A stretch of 64,000 bases of DNA from the NCBI GenBank assembly GCA_964036045.1, contig OZ038381.1, forward strand, positions 120,152,843 through 120,216,842. The letters run 5' to 3'. The notes below the pieces were generated by a model that was given only the letters and a program-made list of their open reading frames with translations, ran no database searches and was not told the DNA's origin. Position 1 is the first letter of the stretch. Every line of letters begins with the position of its first letter. Shown here one piece after another: positions 30,774 through 42,188 of the stretch. Made by a program: the position numbers and the translations under genes. This DNA comes from Eutreptiella sp. 'Long Island Sound 2002'. Lineage: Eukaryota > Euglenozoa > Euglenophyceae > Eutreptiales > Eutreptiaceae.

Positions 30774-32481
30774 GGTGCAGTGAATCTGTTCAGGGGTAGG
30801 AGTGAATGCAGAAGCAAAAGGCCTGTGTGGTCCAAAACCCCAATAGTTTCACGGGGTTCCTACAACCTCTGTGCCCACAATACCACAACCCTACAATTCC
30901 ACAACAGCACACAATTGGGTGGCAGTGAGGTGTAATTCCTGGGTGCCATGGGGGGTCGAGAGTCTGGGGCCGCCAACATGTCAAACAATCCACGATTGTG
31001 ATAGGGAGTGTCTATGCACGGCACTGCGTGCAGTGCCCACGCAATGAAACCCAGCCAGGGAGGAAGGGAGGAAACCACCGTGCATTTATGTAGGCGTCAC
31101 CCGTTTCTTCATATCCAAGCGTCGCAAGGTTCTTCATATCCCTGGTGGGTGGTGGCCGTGGCCAAGCGCAATCTGCTATTGCCTGAGTGTGTTGGAGGAT
31201 GGTGGCAGCCTTTTAGGGACCCGATTGGGGCCCAAACTGTAGTAGCCCTTTGCAAGGTTCAAGTGCTAGCTCATAAAGAGAACCCACAAAGGATGTTGTT
31301 TACTAGAGATAGCAGGGCGGTGGCCATGAAGGTTGGAATCTGCTTAGGAGTGTGTAGCAACCCACCTGCCAATTTGTTGTATTGTGAACGCACAAGACGT
31401 CCGGTGATTCCCCATCATCATAATCCAGCATCCACCTATAACAAAGAACGTGCAGCAAAACTGGGTGAAAATGGGTTAAAATGGTCGAAAATGGGTGAAA
31501 ATGGGTGGCAATCCAAATGTGCAACATCCTCAATGCACAAGAAGTGTAAAAAAGCCCTGTTATGGAACAACAAACTTGTGAAAAAGGGCCAAAACTAGGG
31601 CTCAAGGGGCCCCCCCCCCTTGCTTGCAAAGCATGGCACAGATTCGCAAAATAATTGTTTGACGCTCGTGGACAATTGGGACAAGACTAGCCACAACCAT
31701 GGAGAGGAGATGAAATATACATTGTATGCCTAGATCTCACCATTGATGAGAAAATGGGATCGGGAGATGACAACACTCAGTTGTGCAAGAAATGCACAAC
31801 TCACCTCGATTGGAGAATAATGGAGCGCACATAGAGGGACACTATCAACAAATTCATCCGCAAAGAATGGTTGGTGTTCTCAAACATAACGTGAACACAA
31901 ACATGGGAGAATGTCGGTAGCTTTGTGTATTTTGCCTAGGACCCAAACAACTATTGATACATATCTTCCAACCCCAACATAACATAGTCCTCACAGCTAC
32001 CACAGGCATCCCAAACCCATTCAAATTACAACCCTCAGGGGACCCCTCCCGCCCTCCCCCCTCCCCCCTCCTGCACCACCCTTGCCCTCATGCGATTGAA
32101 GTCATGGGGCGGCCTAGCAGCCTTTCCCTCCCCTGTGGGTTGAGTGTCGGGGGCCTCAATTGGTCAGGTGTGGACCCGCCACTTAGCTCCAGCCGCGCCT
32201 GCCTCACGACCTTCATCGCCAACTCAGTTCCCGGGGCGGTCAGAGGTCACCCTTGTGGGCCACTGCCACTGGCCCTGGGCTATTTAGGTCCTTAGGATTT
32301 AGAAACCCCAGTGGGTACTGGCTTTTGCGGAGGTCAACATACAGCCATACAGGGGGTGGGGAGGCTGGGCGGCGCCGGGGCGCCTGCATGTGTTGTAGGT
32401 GTGTGTGCTGTGGTGTGTTTGCCAAAAGAGGCCCGGTAGAATATACTCAAGCCCAAAGATGATGGGGCCGCCTCCTCCGTC
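30774..32481. other. No recognisable gene
   Basis: The stretch holds a CCACAATACCACAACCC-type tract near 30873-30910. At about 31455-31600 there is a diverged partial copy of the dispersed repeat seen at 33281 and 34888 (GTGAAAATGGG units, then CAACATCCTCAATG). A C run lies at about 31610-31618. Short open frames on both strands show no domain. Confidence 0.45.
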
Positions 32482-32560
32482 GCCTCCATGGCGGGCATCG
32501 AACCTACGCCCGCGTGACGAGACCCCCGTGCACTACCAGTATGCTACGCTATCGATGTGG
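32482..32560 (-). other. tRNA-derived sequence (probable SINE head)
   Basis: On the minus strand TAGCGTAGCATACTGG (32551-32536) is A-box-like, and GGTTCGATGCC (32504-32494) is a full match to the B-box pattern GGTTCGANNCC. GTCTCGTCACGCGGG lies between them. A 6-bp hairpin, GCGGGC...GCCCGC, replaces a normal T arm. No paired acceptor stem is seen. About 150 bp downstream in transcription terms, nothing identifies the end of a SINE body. Confidence 0.5.
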
Positions 32561-33011
32561 TGAGAAACCCCACCATTACCACCAGCTGCAGGTGACAGGC
32601 AAACCTTGGGGGGGCTTTCGCAACACCCCCCGGCCCCACACCAACATCAACACGCTCATCGGGCGGCCTGCACCGTCGCCTCCAAGAGCCGCGAAGTGTC
32701 GGGGGGGGGGGGGGGTTGTCCGGTTTGTGCACAATGCGCTACTTTTATTCCCTATCTTGAGCTTAACCCCTAATTTTATGCCCCCTAGAGGAGGCCCCCA
32801 AAACACGGCAAGATTCCTTGCAAACCTTTCCTACAAAGCACGTTGCAGAGGACTTGTGACTTCCACATCAACACAAGTGACTTGTCATGTCTCTAATAAA
32901 CAGTGCTATCCCCACGAGTGTGACGGTCAATACGAGGAAGTCAGAAGTGGCTGCATAACCCTTGCCTTCTTGGGGTCCCCAAAGTGGGGAGGAAACCATA
33001 AGTGGCTACAA

Positions 33012-33134
33012 AACTCAAGGGGCCACTAAATTTGTGAATTGCAAATTTGTATCCCCAATTCAAGGGGCCACTCAATTTGAGGATTGTGAGTCAATATCCC
33101 AAACTCAAGGGGCCACCCAATTTGTAGGGATCAA
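33012..33134. repeat. 45-bp tandem repeat, 2.7 copies
   Basis: AACTCAAGGGGCCAC recurs at 33012, 33057 and 33102, followed by AATTTGTGAATTG or AATTTGAGGATTG. It is related to the 48-bp repeat at 29557-29690. Confidence 0.85.
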
Positions 33135-33280
33135 AACGTGGCCACACCGTGGAAGTGAACACACAGTGAAAAATGGCGGAAGGATTGGCCAAAAAATATC
33201 CCCGGCGTGCACACGCCGTGCTAACGCTAGCCCACAGGCTCCCAAAGGCCCAGTGGTGCAATCTTCGTAGCTAAGGGGGC

Positions 33281-33953
33281 GTCCTTGCACTGCGCGCACA
33301 CTGCGCGCTACTTTTAGACCATATTCCCGAAGAGTCCCCAAGCACACCCCTTCCAAACGCCCTCGAAATTCGGTGATCCAAACTACGCTAGCTCAAGACA
33401 GTTGCAAGCTACCTTCCATTCACAAAGGACATCATGCACAATGGGACCATTTTGGCACCATTTTTAGCGGTGGAGGTTGAGATGGGGCAAATTTGCATGT
33501 TATCTGATCCATGAACGCACTTTCCCCAACGTACATGGTACTCACATGAGCCTCAATGGCGTCCTTGTATCGAGTTGTATTGTATTGCAATGGGACTTGC
33601 TTCAATGCTTCCACTTCCCAATGGAATCTTTGGCCGCCCGATGCATGCTTGTCCTCCCGAGACGAAATGGTTCTTCGCCACTCTGCACAAATACAACGAA
33701 GGGCATAGAAACGAGTGTGTGCCATCGAACCCAATCTTGGGGTCCCCATGCTGGAGACAAATCAATCTAGAAAAGAGTGGATGTGGTGGAAATGAGCAAA
33801 AAAGTGTGAAAAAGGGTGGAAATGGGTGAAACTAGGTGAAAATCCAAAAATGCCATATCCCCAATGTGAAAGAAACATCAAAACCTACTCTAAAACAACA
33901 ATGATGCTCCTCACCCAAATAGTTGCACTGCGCGCGCACTGCGCTAAGTGCGC
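33281..33953. repeat. Dispersed ~0.7-kb repeat, copy A
   Basis: It starts with GCACTGCGCGCACACTGCGC and ends with a similar GCACTGCGCGCGCACTGCGC, giving terminal direct repeats. Internal landmarks in order are TTCCAAACGCCCTC, CTACCTTCC, a GTCCCCAT..GG..AAATCAA segment, GTGGAAATGGGTGAAA, ATGCCATA and AACAACAATGATG. The same order is found in copy B. No intact gene is inside. Confidence 0.7.
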
Positions 33954-34887
33954 CACCTAAGTGCTTTGGGTGTTTTATTATCCCCCCGTTTGTTTCCTTC
34001 CCTACTATTCTTTTTTCCTCTCTACAAAGGCTGTGAGGCCAGACTATGTAGTTGTGTGCTTCTAGTGTTTGTTCCACCAGGCCCTACAATGGGGCCTTCG
34101 TACCCTTTGCTTTTGGGAGGGGTTTGGGATGGGTTGGGATAGGGCCTCATGCAAGAGCTCTTGGGTCCATGTGTCCTTCCCTGCCCCACGTCGAGGTTAA
34201 ACAACCTTACTATCTAGTTCCAAGGCCAAGCGGACTATAAATAGTTGCAGTATTTCAGCATTGGTGAACGGGAGAAAGTGTTGTCTTGTGTGTATGCATG
34301 CGCGCCAGGAGGGCTTGACCAGCCGTGCACCCCTCCTTGTGTGTACTGCCAAGCCTTGCTCCTTGGGGTGTCAGTGACTAGGTAGGGTTAGAGGCATGTT
34401 GGACTTCCAACATCATGTGTGGTAGGCAGGCATTGAGAGAGGGTCCTTGTGTGTGGGGGGGGGGGGGGGGAGTGTGGCCTAGCGCTCTAGGCCTAGTGGG
34501 GAGGCTTGTGGAATACACAACACAACTAGTAGGGTGCACACTATCAAAGGAGGCTGATGAGTCCTCGGCATCCAAGGTGTTGGCCACAATTTGACCGAAT
34601 ATTGCCGTCTCCCTGCTTTATTTGAGTAACCCTACATCCGCCTTTTCCGACCTCCTACACTCTTTTGCCTTTTCCATATGCTTCTTCTTGATTAGAAAAA
34701 CGCTTGCGCTAATGTACTTGAATTTGGGCCACTGGTGTATTTTTGCCCGGTTGACCGGTGGAAGCAGTTCATTCCATACTCTCACCCAGGTAGGGCATCT
34801 CACACGTTTCAAGCCATCACTCCACGAGCCACATAGAACAAAAAAGCTTTATCGCCCCCAACATGGGCACCAAGGGGAAAATTTTGC
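33954..34887. other. Non-genic stretch between two dispersed repeat copies
   Basis: A 16-base G run lies at about 34456-34471. The rest is unique-looking sequence with no supported gene. Short frames such as 34622-34900 and 34618-34812 overlap on opposite strands and show no domain. Confidence 0.45.
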
Positions 34888-35582
34888 ACGGTGCACATAG
34901 CATGCACACTGCGCGCTACTTTTTGATCCCCCCCCCGAAGAGCCCTAGATACACCATTTCCAAACGCCCTCAAAATTAGGCCACCCCAGCTACCCTAGCT
35001 AGACACAATGGCACACTACCTTCCCTTCCCATAAGATGTCATGCAAAACGGAACGCCCCATGAACATCTTGATATTTTCTCTCAAGTTGAGGTCACTCTC
35101 AAACGTCGGGTATAGGGTTTCCATAGTCATCACGACTTCGCCAAAATCTTGGCATCCTTTTAAGGTCTATTTGCCCAGCTTCTTAACATATTTCTAACCT
35201 TCATAATGAGATAGCACTTAGCATAGGCAGGTGTACGTAGACTAGTTGGGGTGCCACACCTAGCCATAGGAAAAGCAGAGAATGAGAACAACCAGCCGGT
35301 AGTAGCAAAACCAGGGTCCCCATATTGGGCAGAAATCAACCTAGAAAGGAGAACATGCGGCTAAAATGAGCCAAAAAAAACGTGGAAAAAGGTGAGAATG
35401 GGTGAAAATGGGTGGACTTGGGTGAAAACCCAAACATGCCATACCTCCAATGCCGAAGAATCAAAAACAAATTGTCAAACAACAATGATGTCCCTAGTAT
35501 CACAAAATATGGGTTTTTTGTAAGGACAGACACCCAAACAACTGCACCACGTGCACACTGCGCATGCGCTGTGCTAAAAATC
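34888..35582. repeat. Dispersed ~0.7-kb repeat, copy B
   Basis: It shares the ordered landmarks of copy A (ACACTGCGCGCTACTTTTT, TTCCAAACGCCCTCAAAATT, CTACCTTCCCTTCCC, GGTGAAAATGGGTGG, GCCATACCTCCAATG, AACAACAATGATG, CACACTGCGC). It is diverged and has extra sequence around 35050-35300. Confidence 0.7.
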
Positions 35583-37756
35583 CCCCCCCCCTTACACGAA
35601 GTCACAGAAGAGGAGAGCACAGCCCTCCTATTTGGCACCACCATGAGAACTAGCCGAACGGGCCACCGATGCACAAACAGTAAAGCAAATTGCCATGCTT
35701 CGCAACTAGTCACTGGCACTGGAACTGAGAAAACGGACAAGAGATTGATGCTGTCATGGGGCGGATGGCAAGCCCACCCAGAGGGCTATTCGTGGATGGC
35801 CAAAGAAGCGGACCAAGGCATGTCCAACACTGCGGACAGTGGCGCAGAGTGTTTGTGTTGAGGTGCCACACCTCCCATCCCTCACCCCAAAGGAAGTTGA
35901 ACATGCTCTTGGATACAGGTGTGTTGCACATGTCCACAACAAACCCGTTCTTGCCCTTGGTCGATGAACATGCCCTGCCTGAAAGGATTCCAAGACAAAG
36001 ATGCTGCCAAGATCGTCCAAACAGCATGAAACCCCGTCCTGCGTGCACCCCCAAAAGCTCTGCACGCTTTCCGCCATGCCTCCCACTGATGTGGTGATTC
36101 CCCATTCAAGAACTGGGCAGGGGATTTGTCCCAAACAGGACAAAAAACTCCGTGCAAGAATCAGGGAGGGGGGTACTCTTGAAAGGACAGAAATCCTCCG
36201 TTTAGGAACCGGCCCTACTATATACCCATTCTCGACTTGAGGAAAATGATGATTGTTGGTGGACCCCCTTCAGGCCCCCTGATCCATTTCCTAGATGGGG
36301 GATTTTTCTCTCTCGGAAGGGCCCCACTCCCTAAGTCCTGAGCAAGGGAAGATTGTTCAATGGGAGAAACCTCCAACAGTTCCCAAACAGGGGGTTTCTG
36401 TCCTAGGGGATTTCTGTCCTCGACAACACTGGGAAATGAGTTCGGCTCGTCAAGATGACCAAGACAACCGTTGGAACAACCCCCCTCCCCAGCTACCAAA
36501 CGGGGGAATTTCTGTCCTCCAGGACAAAAACCTGTTTAGGAACTGGGGAGGAGGCTTCTTCACGAGGACAATTTTGTCCCAATTGAGAACTGGCCTCAAG
36601 AAAGAGGGAGGGGTATATGGCGCCAGCGCCAGCGCCTGCACTTGATTTAACGGCCTCTCTTTGGAGTGATCTACCAGAATTCAGTTTCTGACCTGTGTGT
36701 TTGTCTTCTGCGTGCGTGTTATGGTGTATTTTTGTTCCGAGGGCAAATTGTTGCAGATGAAAAACAATGGGAAGTGGGAGGCACTGATAGCAATCTGTGA
36801 CCATTCATTTCTTTTTCAGCCGAAATTGGGCAACAGTGCAAAAAAGCACCACAACATGAACTTTGAAGCATTCATCGTGCAAAACATCAGAAATTTAGTG
36901 TACATATGATCAGGAAAACATTGTCCATGTAGCAAATTGCGAAAAAATAGTATTTCGAGGGGCAATGTTGTGGTGGGTCAACTTGTCCGTGCTTGAGATT
37001 CTTTGGGCAATATAGCATGTTGGCACAGTGGTGGGTAAACGTGTGACGAAGGAGCTCAATGATGATGACTACCGAAATGAAAAAGTGCAATGTCGCAGAC
37101 ACACCTCAACAGACCCAATATATACCTTTGACGGGAGTCTTCACAAATGGAGTGCAACATGTGGCTTCCTGACCCTGCCATATCGGGGATGGACGATACT
37201 TCTCAAGGGCTGCATGCCCCCGTCTGATTGGGGTTAGCCCGATTTCAATAGTAGGGGTGGATACATGAGGCGAGTAAACCTGTTGCAACCCAGCATACCA
37301 GAGCAATGATTGCATGCTTGACATCTTCAATTTTATGGTGCTTGCAACATTCAACCTTGTGCTTTTGCCACCACATAAAGCCTTTTCAATCTTAGTTGAA
37401 GGAATGGGCCTGTGTAAATGTGTCTGCCATTGTGCAGTTTTGAGTTCTGTGCTTCATCACTCAGCACCAGCATCCAGCTTTTGTGTGCCATTGCACAACT
37501 GTACAACGTCTTTCAAGCTATGTCTCAGGTTACAAGCTGCTTTTTCCTCAGCTTTTTCCTCAGTGAGTACATCCCTCAATTCCGTGCGGGCGTGTTGGCA
37601 CAGCGCGCGCAGGGCGTGCACAGCGCGCATATAATGGGGAGAAAGTGGGGGTTTTTGTTACAATTGGCAATATTCTTGCCTATACAAACCATACTAAACC
37701 CCCACAATGTTGGACAGTCCTGGCATTTGATGTGCACTCTTTTAGTGAAATATGTA
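35583..37756. other. No recognisable gene; short GGGGATTTCTGTCCT motif family
   Basis: The motif GGGGATTTCTGTCCTC or GGGAATTTCTGTCCTC occurs at about 36408-36422 and 36505-36520, and inverted (AGGACAGAAATCCTCC) at about 36184-36199, with partial copies around. Open frames on both strands of 35700-36160 overlap each other. None has a domain, although LTPKEVEHALGYRC (plus strand, near 35885) looks weakly coding. The ~600-bp satellite starts abruptly at about 37757. Confidence 0.4.
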
Positions 37757-38489
37757 CTAGTCACCGAGCTGGGTTTACCCTGTCGAGGTTTTACACCACC
37801 TTTTTACCGAGCTGGGTTTACCCTGTCGAGGTTTTACACCACCTTTTAGGGTCCAAGGGTGGGCAACACGTTTTAGCAGCAGCAAGCAGCAGCAGCAAGC
37901 AGCAAGCAGCAAGCAGAAGGTCCAAAAGTCCTTGTGACCACGACGTGGCTCAAAACCGGCATCCAAGTAGCTCAAAACGACCGGGCAGCAAATGCGCATC
38001 ACCACAACCAAGTTTCGTTGCGTTTTGAGCCGTCTAGCTCGTTCTACGGCTGATTTAGTGTCCAAAAATGGCCGTTTTGGGGCTGTTTTCAGGACGATCG
38101 TCTTGAAAGTTCAGGACGATCGCCGTTGTGTCAAGTGGGCGTTTGCAATGAGGGCCGTTGTTCTTCCATGGCCATTGGGCTATGAAGTGATGGCAAATGG
38201 GTGTTCAATAAGGCGTGTACCATGCCGTGGTGCCACACCGTGGTCCATTTTGAGGTGAAAATGCGCCGTTTTTGAGCGCGTTTTAGGACCATCGTCATGA
38301 CCGTGGAGGCACTTCTCAAAAGCAAGCGGTCTTTCTTCAACGGTGATTACCAATGCGTTACGCAAGACCGCGGTGTCTTCCTGTAGTCCATTTGGGGTGA
38401 ACAATGGGCGTTTTTGAGTTAGTGTTCAAGAGCGCACACGGTAGGGGCAAGCAGCTCGCAACACCTGGCGATCCATATGTGCCTTTGTT

Positions 38490-40004
38490 GCCATGTAGGC
38501 TTTCTCATGGCATCCATGCAAGCGGCTGTTATGTACGTACTTTGGTCGCCGTGTAGGCTTTCTCACGGCAATCAAACGAATTGACACTGTCCGGTGGAGT
38601 ACACCAGTGTTTGTTTGACCATGCTCATTCTTCACAATTGTTCATTGGTTGAGTGCACTTGCTCCATATGTGCCTTTGTTGTCATGTAGGCTTTCTCATG
38701 GCATCAAAATGTGCTTGTTATGTGGGTACCTTGGTCGCCGTGTAGGCCGTCTCACGGCAATCAAACTAGTTCACAGTCCATTTGGGGTGAACAATGGGCG
38801 TTTTTGAGTTAGTGTTCAAGAGTGCATACGGTAGGGGCAAGCAGCTCGCAACACCTGGCGATCCATATGTGCCTTTGTTGCCATGTAGGCTTTCTCATGG
38901 CATCCAACGTACTTTGGTCGCAGCTCGCAACACCTGGCGATCCATATGTGCCCTTGTTACCGAGCTGGGTTCACCCTGTCGAGGTTTTACACCACCTTTT
39001 AGGGTCCAAGGGTGAGCAACACGTTTTAGCAGCAGCAAGCAGCAGCAGCAAGCAGCAAGCAGCAAGCAGAAGGTCCAAAAGTCCTTGTAACCACACCGTG
39101 GCTCAAAACCGGCATCCAAGTAGCTCAAAACGACCGGGGAGCAAATGCGCATCACCACAACCAAGTTTCATTGCGTTTGGAGCCGTCTAGCCCGTTCTAC
39201 GGCCGATTTAGTGTCCAAAAATGGCCGTTTTTGGGCTGTTTTCAGGATGATCGTCCTGAAAACTCAGGACGATCGCCGGTGTGTCAGGTGGGCGTTTGCA
39301 ATGAGGGCCGTTGTTCTTCCATGGCGATTGGGCTATCAAATGATGGCAAATGGGTGTTGAATAAGGCATGTACCATGCCGTGGTGCCACACGGTGGTCCA
39401 TTTCGAGGTGAAAATTAGCCGTTTTTGAGCGCGTTTTAGGACCATCGTCATGACCGTGGAGGCACTTCTCAAAAGCAAGCGGTCTTTCTTCAACGGTGAT
39501 TACCAATGCGTTACGCAAGACCGCGGTGTCTTCCTGTAGTCCATTTGGGGTGAACAATGGGCGTTTTTGAGTTAGTGTTCAAGAGTGCACACGGTAGGGG
39601 CAAGCAGCTCGCAACACCTGGCGATCCATATGTGCCTTTGTTGCCATGTAGGCTTTCTCATGACATGCAAGCGGCTGTTATGTACGTACTTTGGTCGCAG
39701 CTCGCAACACCTGGCGATCCATATGTGCCTTTGTTGCCATGTAGGCTTTCTCATGGCATGCATGCAAGCGGCTGTTATGTACGTACTTTGGTCGCCGTGT
39801 AGGCTTTCTCACGGCAATCAAATGAGCTGACCTTGTCCGGTGGAGAACACCAGTGTTTGTTTGACCATGCTCATTCCTCACAATTGTTCATTGGTTGAGT
39901 GCACTTGCTCCATATGTGCCTTTGTTGTCATGTAGGCTTTCTCATGGCATCAAAACGTGCTTGTTATGTGGGTACCTTGGTCGCCGTGTAGGCCGTCTCA
40001 CGGC
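38490..40004 (+). repeat. Series of ten hairpins with a compensatory stem change
   Basis: The form is a 6-bp stem and a 10-base loop. GCCATG-TAGGCTTTCT-CATGGC occurs at 38490-38511, 38880-38901 and 39736-39757, with a one-mismatch copy at 39643-39664 and G-T wobble copies (GTCATG...CATGGC) at 38681-38702 and 39927-39948. GCCGTG-TAGGCTTTCT-CACGGC occurs at 38548-38569 and 39794-39815. GCCGTG-TAGGCCGTCT-CACGGC occurs at 38737-38758 and 39983-40004. An A-T pair in one class is replaced by a G-C pair in the other while the loop is kept. In most cases an ATG type is followed about 36-37 bp later by a GTG type. Confidence 0.8.
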
Positions 40005-40034
40005 AATCAAACTAGTTCAACACCCTCTGCTCTC

Positions 40035-40637
40035 ATGCTCTGGTTAATTGCCAATTTGTGCCCTTTTTGGACGCTTAGTTGCTTTTTTGTCACCATCCTT
40101 TTGGTGTGGATCTTATTGTATTTTCCATTTGGAGACATGCCTACGCCTTCACTGACCGACAAAGATTGTCATGATGTGGCTCGCCTATGGGGATGGAAGT
40201 GGGTACGCCAAGACAACCAAGACATGAAGGCCAAGGCGGTCATGCGTTGGACTTGTGCATCTTGTGGAGAATCCAAGGATGTACGGTTTGATAACATGAA
40301 AAAGTTTGGTCCGGGAAAGCACAAGTGTTCAAAACAATCTCAACCACAAGAGAAAGAGGCAAATGCGAAAGGAAAAGATGGTCGCCCATCCGTCACCACG
40401 TTGCATTGCCATCAACTTGCGGCAGAATATGGATGTAATTGGTTGGGGGTGCTTGTGGACAATACCGTGCATGTAGATGACTCCCTCATTTCCTCAATTC
40501 GTGTGATGCGATGGCACTGTTGGGGTTGTACCACCACCTTTGATCGTACATACAAAAAGATGAAGAGGTGCTATGCTCTTGGCCGATGGGAAGCGCCCCC
40601 TCCGGCGGTATACAAACAACCTATCGGAGCAGCGTAG
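40035..40637 (+). CDS. Protein with an N-terminal membrane anchor and two zinc-ribbon repeats
   Basis: ATG at 40035 gives 200 residues to TAG at 40635. Residues 1-33 are hydrophobic (MLWLIANLCPFWTLSCFFVT, then ILLVWILLYF), a likely signal anchor. An alternative start at 40137 (MPTPSLTDKDCHD) would give a soluble 166-residue protein. Two related repeats follow. Repeat 1 has CHDVARLWGWKW, then VMRWTCASCGESKDV and NMKKFGPGKHKC. Repeat 2 has CHQLAAEYGCNW, then VMRWHCWGCTTTFDRTYKK and C. Each has the aromatic-W-x-C-x2-C core plus a later Cys. This resembles treble-clef/zinc-ribbon repeats common in giant-virus-like and some plant proteins (CLS..Y...W.C..GH pattern), which probably bind nucleic acid or zinc. 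Codon use is clean and distinct from the satellite. The gene is an island within the ~600-bp satellite array. Function is not assigned. Confidence 0.65.
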   Translation: MLWLIANLCPFWTLSCFFVTILLVWILLYFPFGDMPTPSLTDKDCHDVARLWGWKWVRQDNQDMKAKAVMRWTCASCGESKDVRFDNMKKFGPGKHKCSKQSQPQEKEANAKGKDGRPSVTTLHCHQLAAEYGCNWLGVLVDNTVHVDDSLISSIRVMRWHCWGCTTTFDRTYKKMKRCYALGRWEAPPPAVYKQPIGAA

Positions 40638-40657
40638 CACCTAAGACCGGGGGATTT

Positions 40658-40679
40658 ACTCTAGTCGGGGGAGTAGAGT
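40658..40679 (+). terminator. Stem-loop 21 bp after the zinc-ribbon gene
   Basis: ACTCTA-N10-TAGAGT forms a 6-bp stem with a 10-base loop just downstream of the stop codon. It has the same geometry as the hairpin series upstream. A 3'-end processing role is inference only. Confidence 0.3.
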
Positions 40680-42188
40680 TGGGTCATTATGACCTTATGG
40701 GCTGTATCCCGACATTGTAATGATTTTCCAATTTTTGGTACACGTTTGTGTGCCCGACCATGTTATACTTTGGTCCACAAGAACAAAGTTGCCACAAAGC
40801 GTGGCAGCAGGCTTTCTCTTGCAATGTCATTGGGCACTCAATGTATATGAATATCTTTTCAGATGCCTTACCATGTCACAAATTTGATTACCAATCTTTT
40901 TTAATGATTTTCAACTCGGGACTCACAACCACTCCCATGGACCATGGCGTACAAGCGCTTCGTATGTGTTGTGCAAGACTAGGACCCAACTCGGTCCTGG
41001 TTCGAGTCTTGATAGGGTCCAAGGATGAGCAACACGTTTTAGCAGCAACAGCAAGCAGCAAGCAGCAGCAGCAACAACAGGCGAGTAAAAGATCCTTGCG
41101 ACCACACTGCGGCTCAAAACCGGCATCCAAGTAGCTCAACACGCCCGGGGAGCAAACGCGCATCACCACAAACAAGTTTCGTTGCATTTTGAGCCGTCTA
41201 GCCTGTTCTATGGCCGATTTAGTGTCCAAAAATGGCCGTTTTTGAGCTATTTTCAGGACGATCGTCCTGAAAACTCAGGACGATCGCCGGTGTCTTAAGA
41301 GGGCGTTTTCAATGAGGCCCGTTGTTCTTCCATTGTGATTGGGCTATCAAAGGAATGCAAATCGGTGTTCAATAAGGCATTTCGCATGCAGCGGTGCCAT
41401 GCGGTGGTCCATTTTGAGGTGAAAATGAGCCGTTTTAGAGCCATGTTTCAGGGCGATCGCCCTGAATGTGGAGGCGGATAGCAAGCAGTATTTCCTGCGC
41501 GGTGATTTCCCATGCGTTACGCAAGACTAGGACCCAGCTCGGTCCTAGTTCGAGTCTTGATTACCGAAGAGTTTACCCTGTCGAGGTTTTACACCACCTT
41601 TTAGGGGCCAAGGCTGAGCAACACGTTTTACCAGCAACAGGAGCAAGCAACAGCAAGCAGGCGAGTAAAAAGTCCTTGTGACCACACCGTGGCTCAAAAC
41701 CGGCATCCAAGTAGCTCAAAATGACCGGAGAGCAAACCCGCACCACCACAAACAAGTTTCGTGCCGTTTCGAACCGTCTAGCCCGTTCCATGGCCGATTT
41801 AGTGTCCAAAAATGGTCGTTTTTGGGCTGTTTTCAGGACGATGGTCGTGAAAACTCGGGACGATCGCCGGTGTGTCAAGTGGGCGTTTGCAATGAGGGCC
41901 TTTGTTCTTCCATGGCGATTGGGCTATCAAATGATGGCAAATGGGTGTTAAATACGGCATGTACCATGCCGTGGTGCCACACGGTGGTCCATTTTGAGGT
42001 GAAAATGCGCCGTTTTTGAGCCGTGTTACAGGACCATCGTCGTGACCGTGGAGGCACTTCTCAAAAGCAAGTGCTCTTTCTTCAACGGTGATCTCCGATG
42101 CGTTACGCAAGAGGACCCGGCTCGGTCCTAGTTCGTGTCTTTATTACCGAGCTGGGTTTACCATGTCGAGGTTTTACACCACCTTTTA

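Larger units (their letters stand above)
37757..42188 (+). repeat. ~600-bp satellite, forward block 1 (interrupted by a gene)
   Basis: Diagnostic parts of a monomer in order are CCGAGCTGGGTTTACCC, GTCGAGGTTTTACACCACC, an AGC-rich microsatellite, CTCAAAACCGGCATCC, CACCACAAACAAGTTTCG, GTGTCCAAAAATGGCCG, CAGGACGATCGTCCTG, GGCTATCAAATGATGG, GTGGTGCCACACGGTGG and GTTACGCAAGACTAGG. Units start near 37760 (partly duplicated at 37808), 38960, 41030 (truncated), 41562 and 42146. A secondary repeat with hairpins fills 38396-38790 and 39545-40015. Confidence 0.9.

Noticed and set aside
35412-36157. Cluster of ORFs on both strands
   Set aside because: The frames are mutually overlapping without a domain. 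Only a short fragment (LTPKEVEHALGYRC) looks weakly coding, which is not enough for a gene call.
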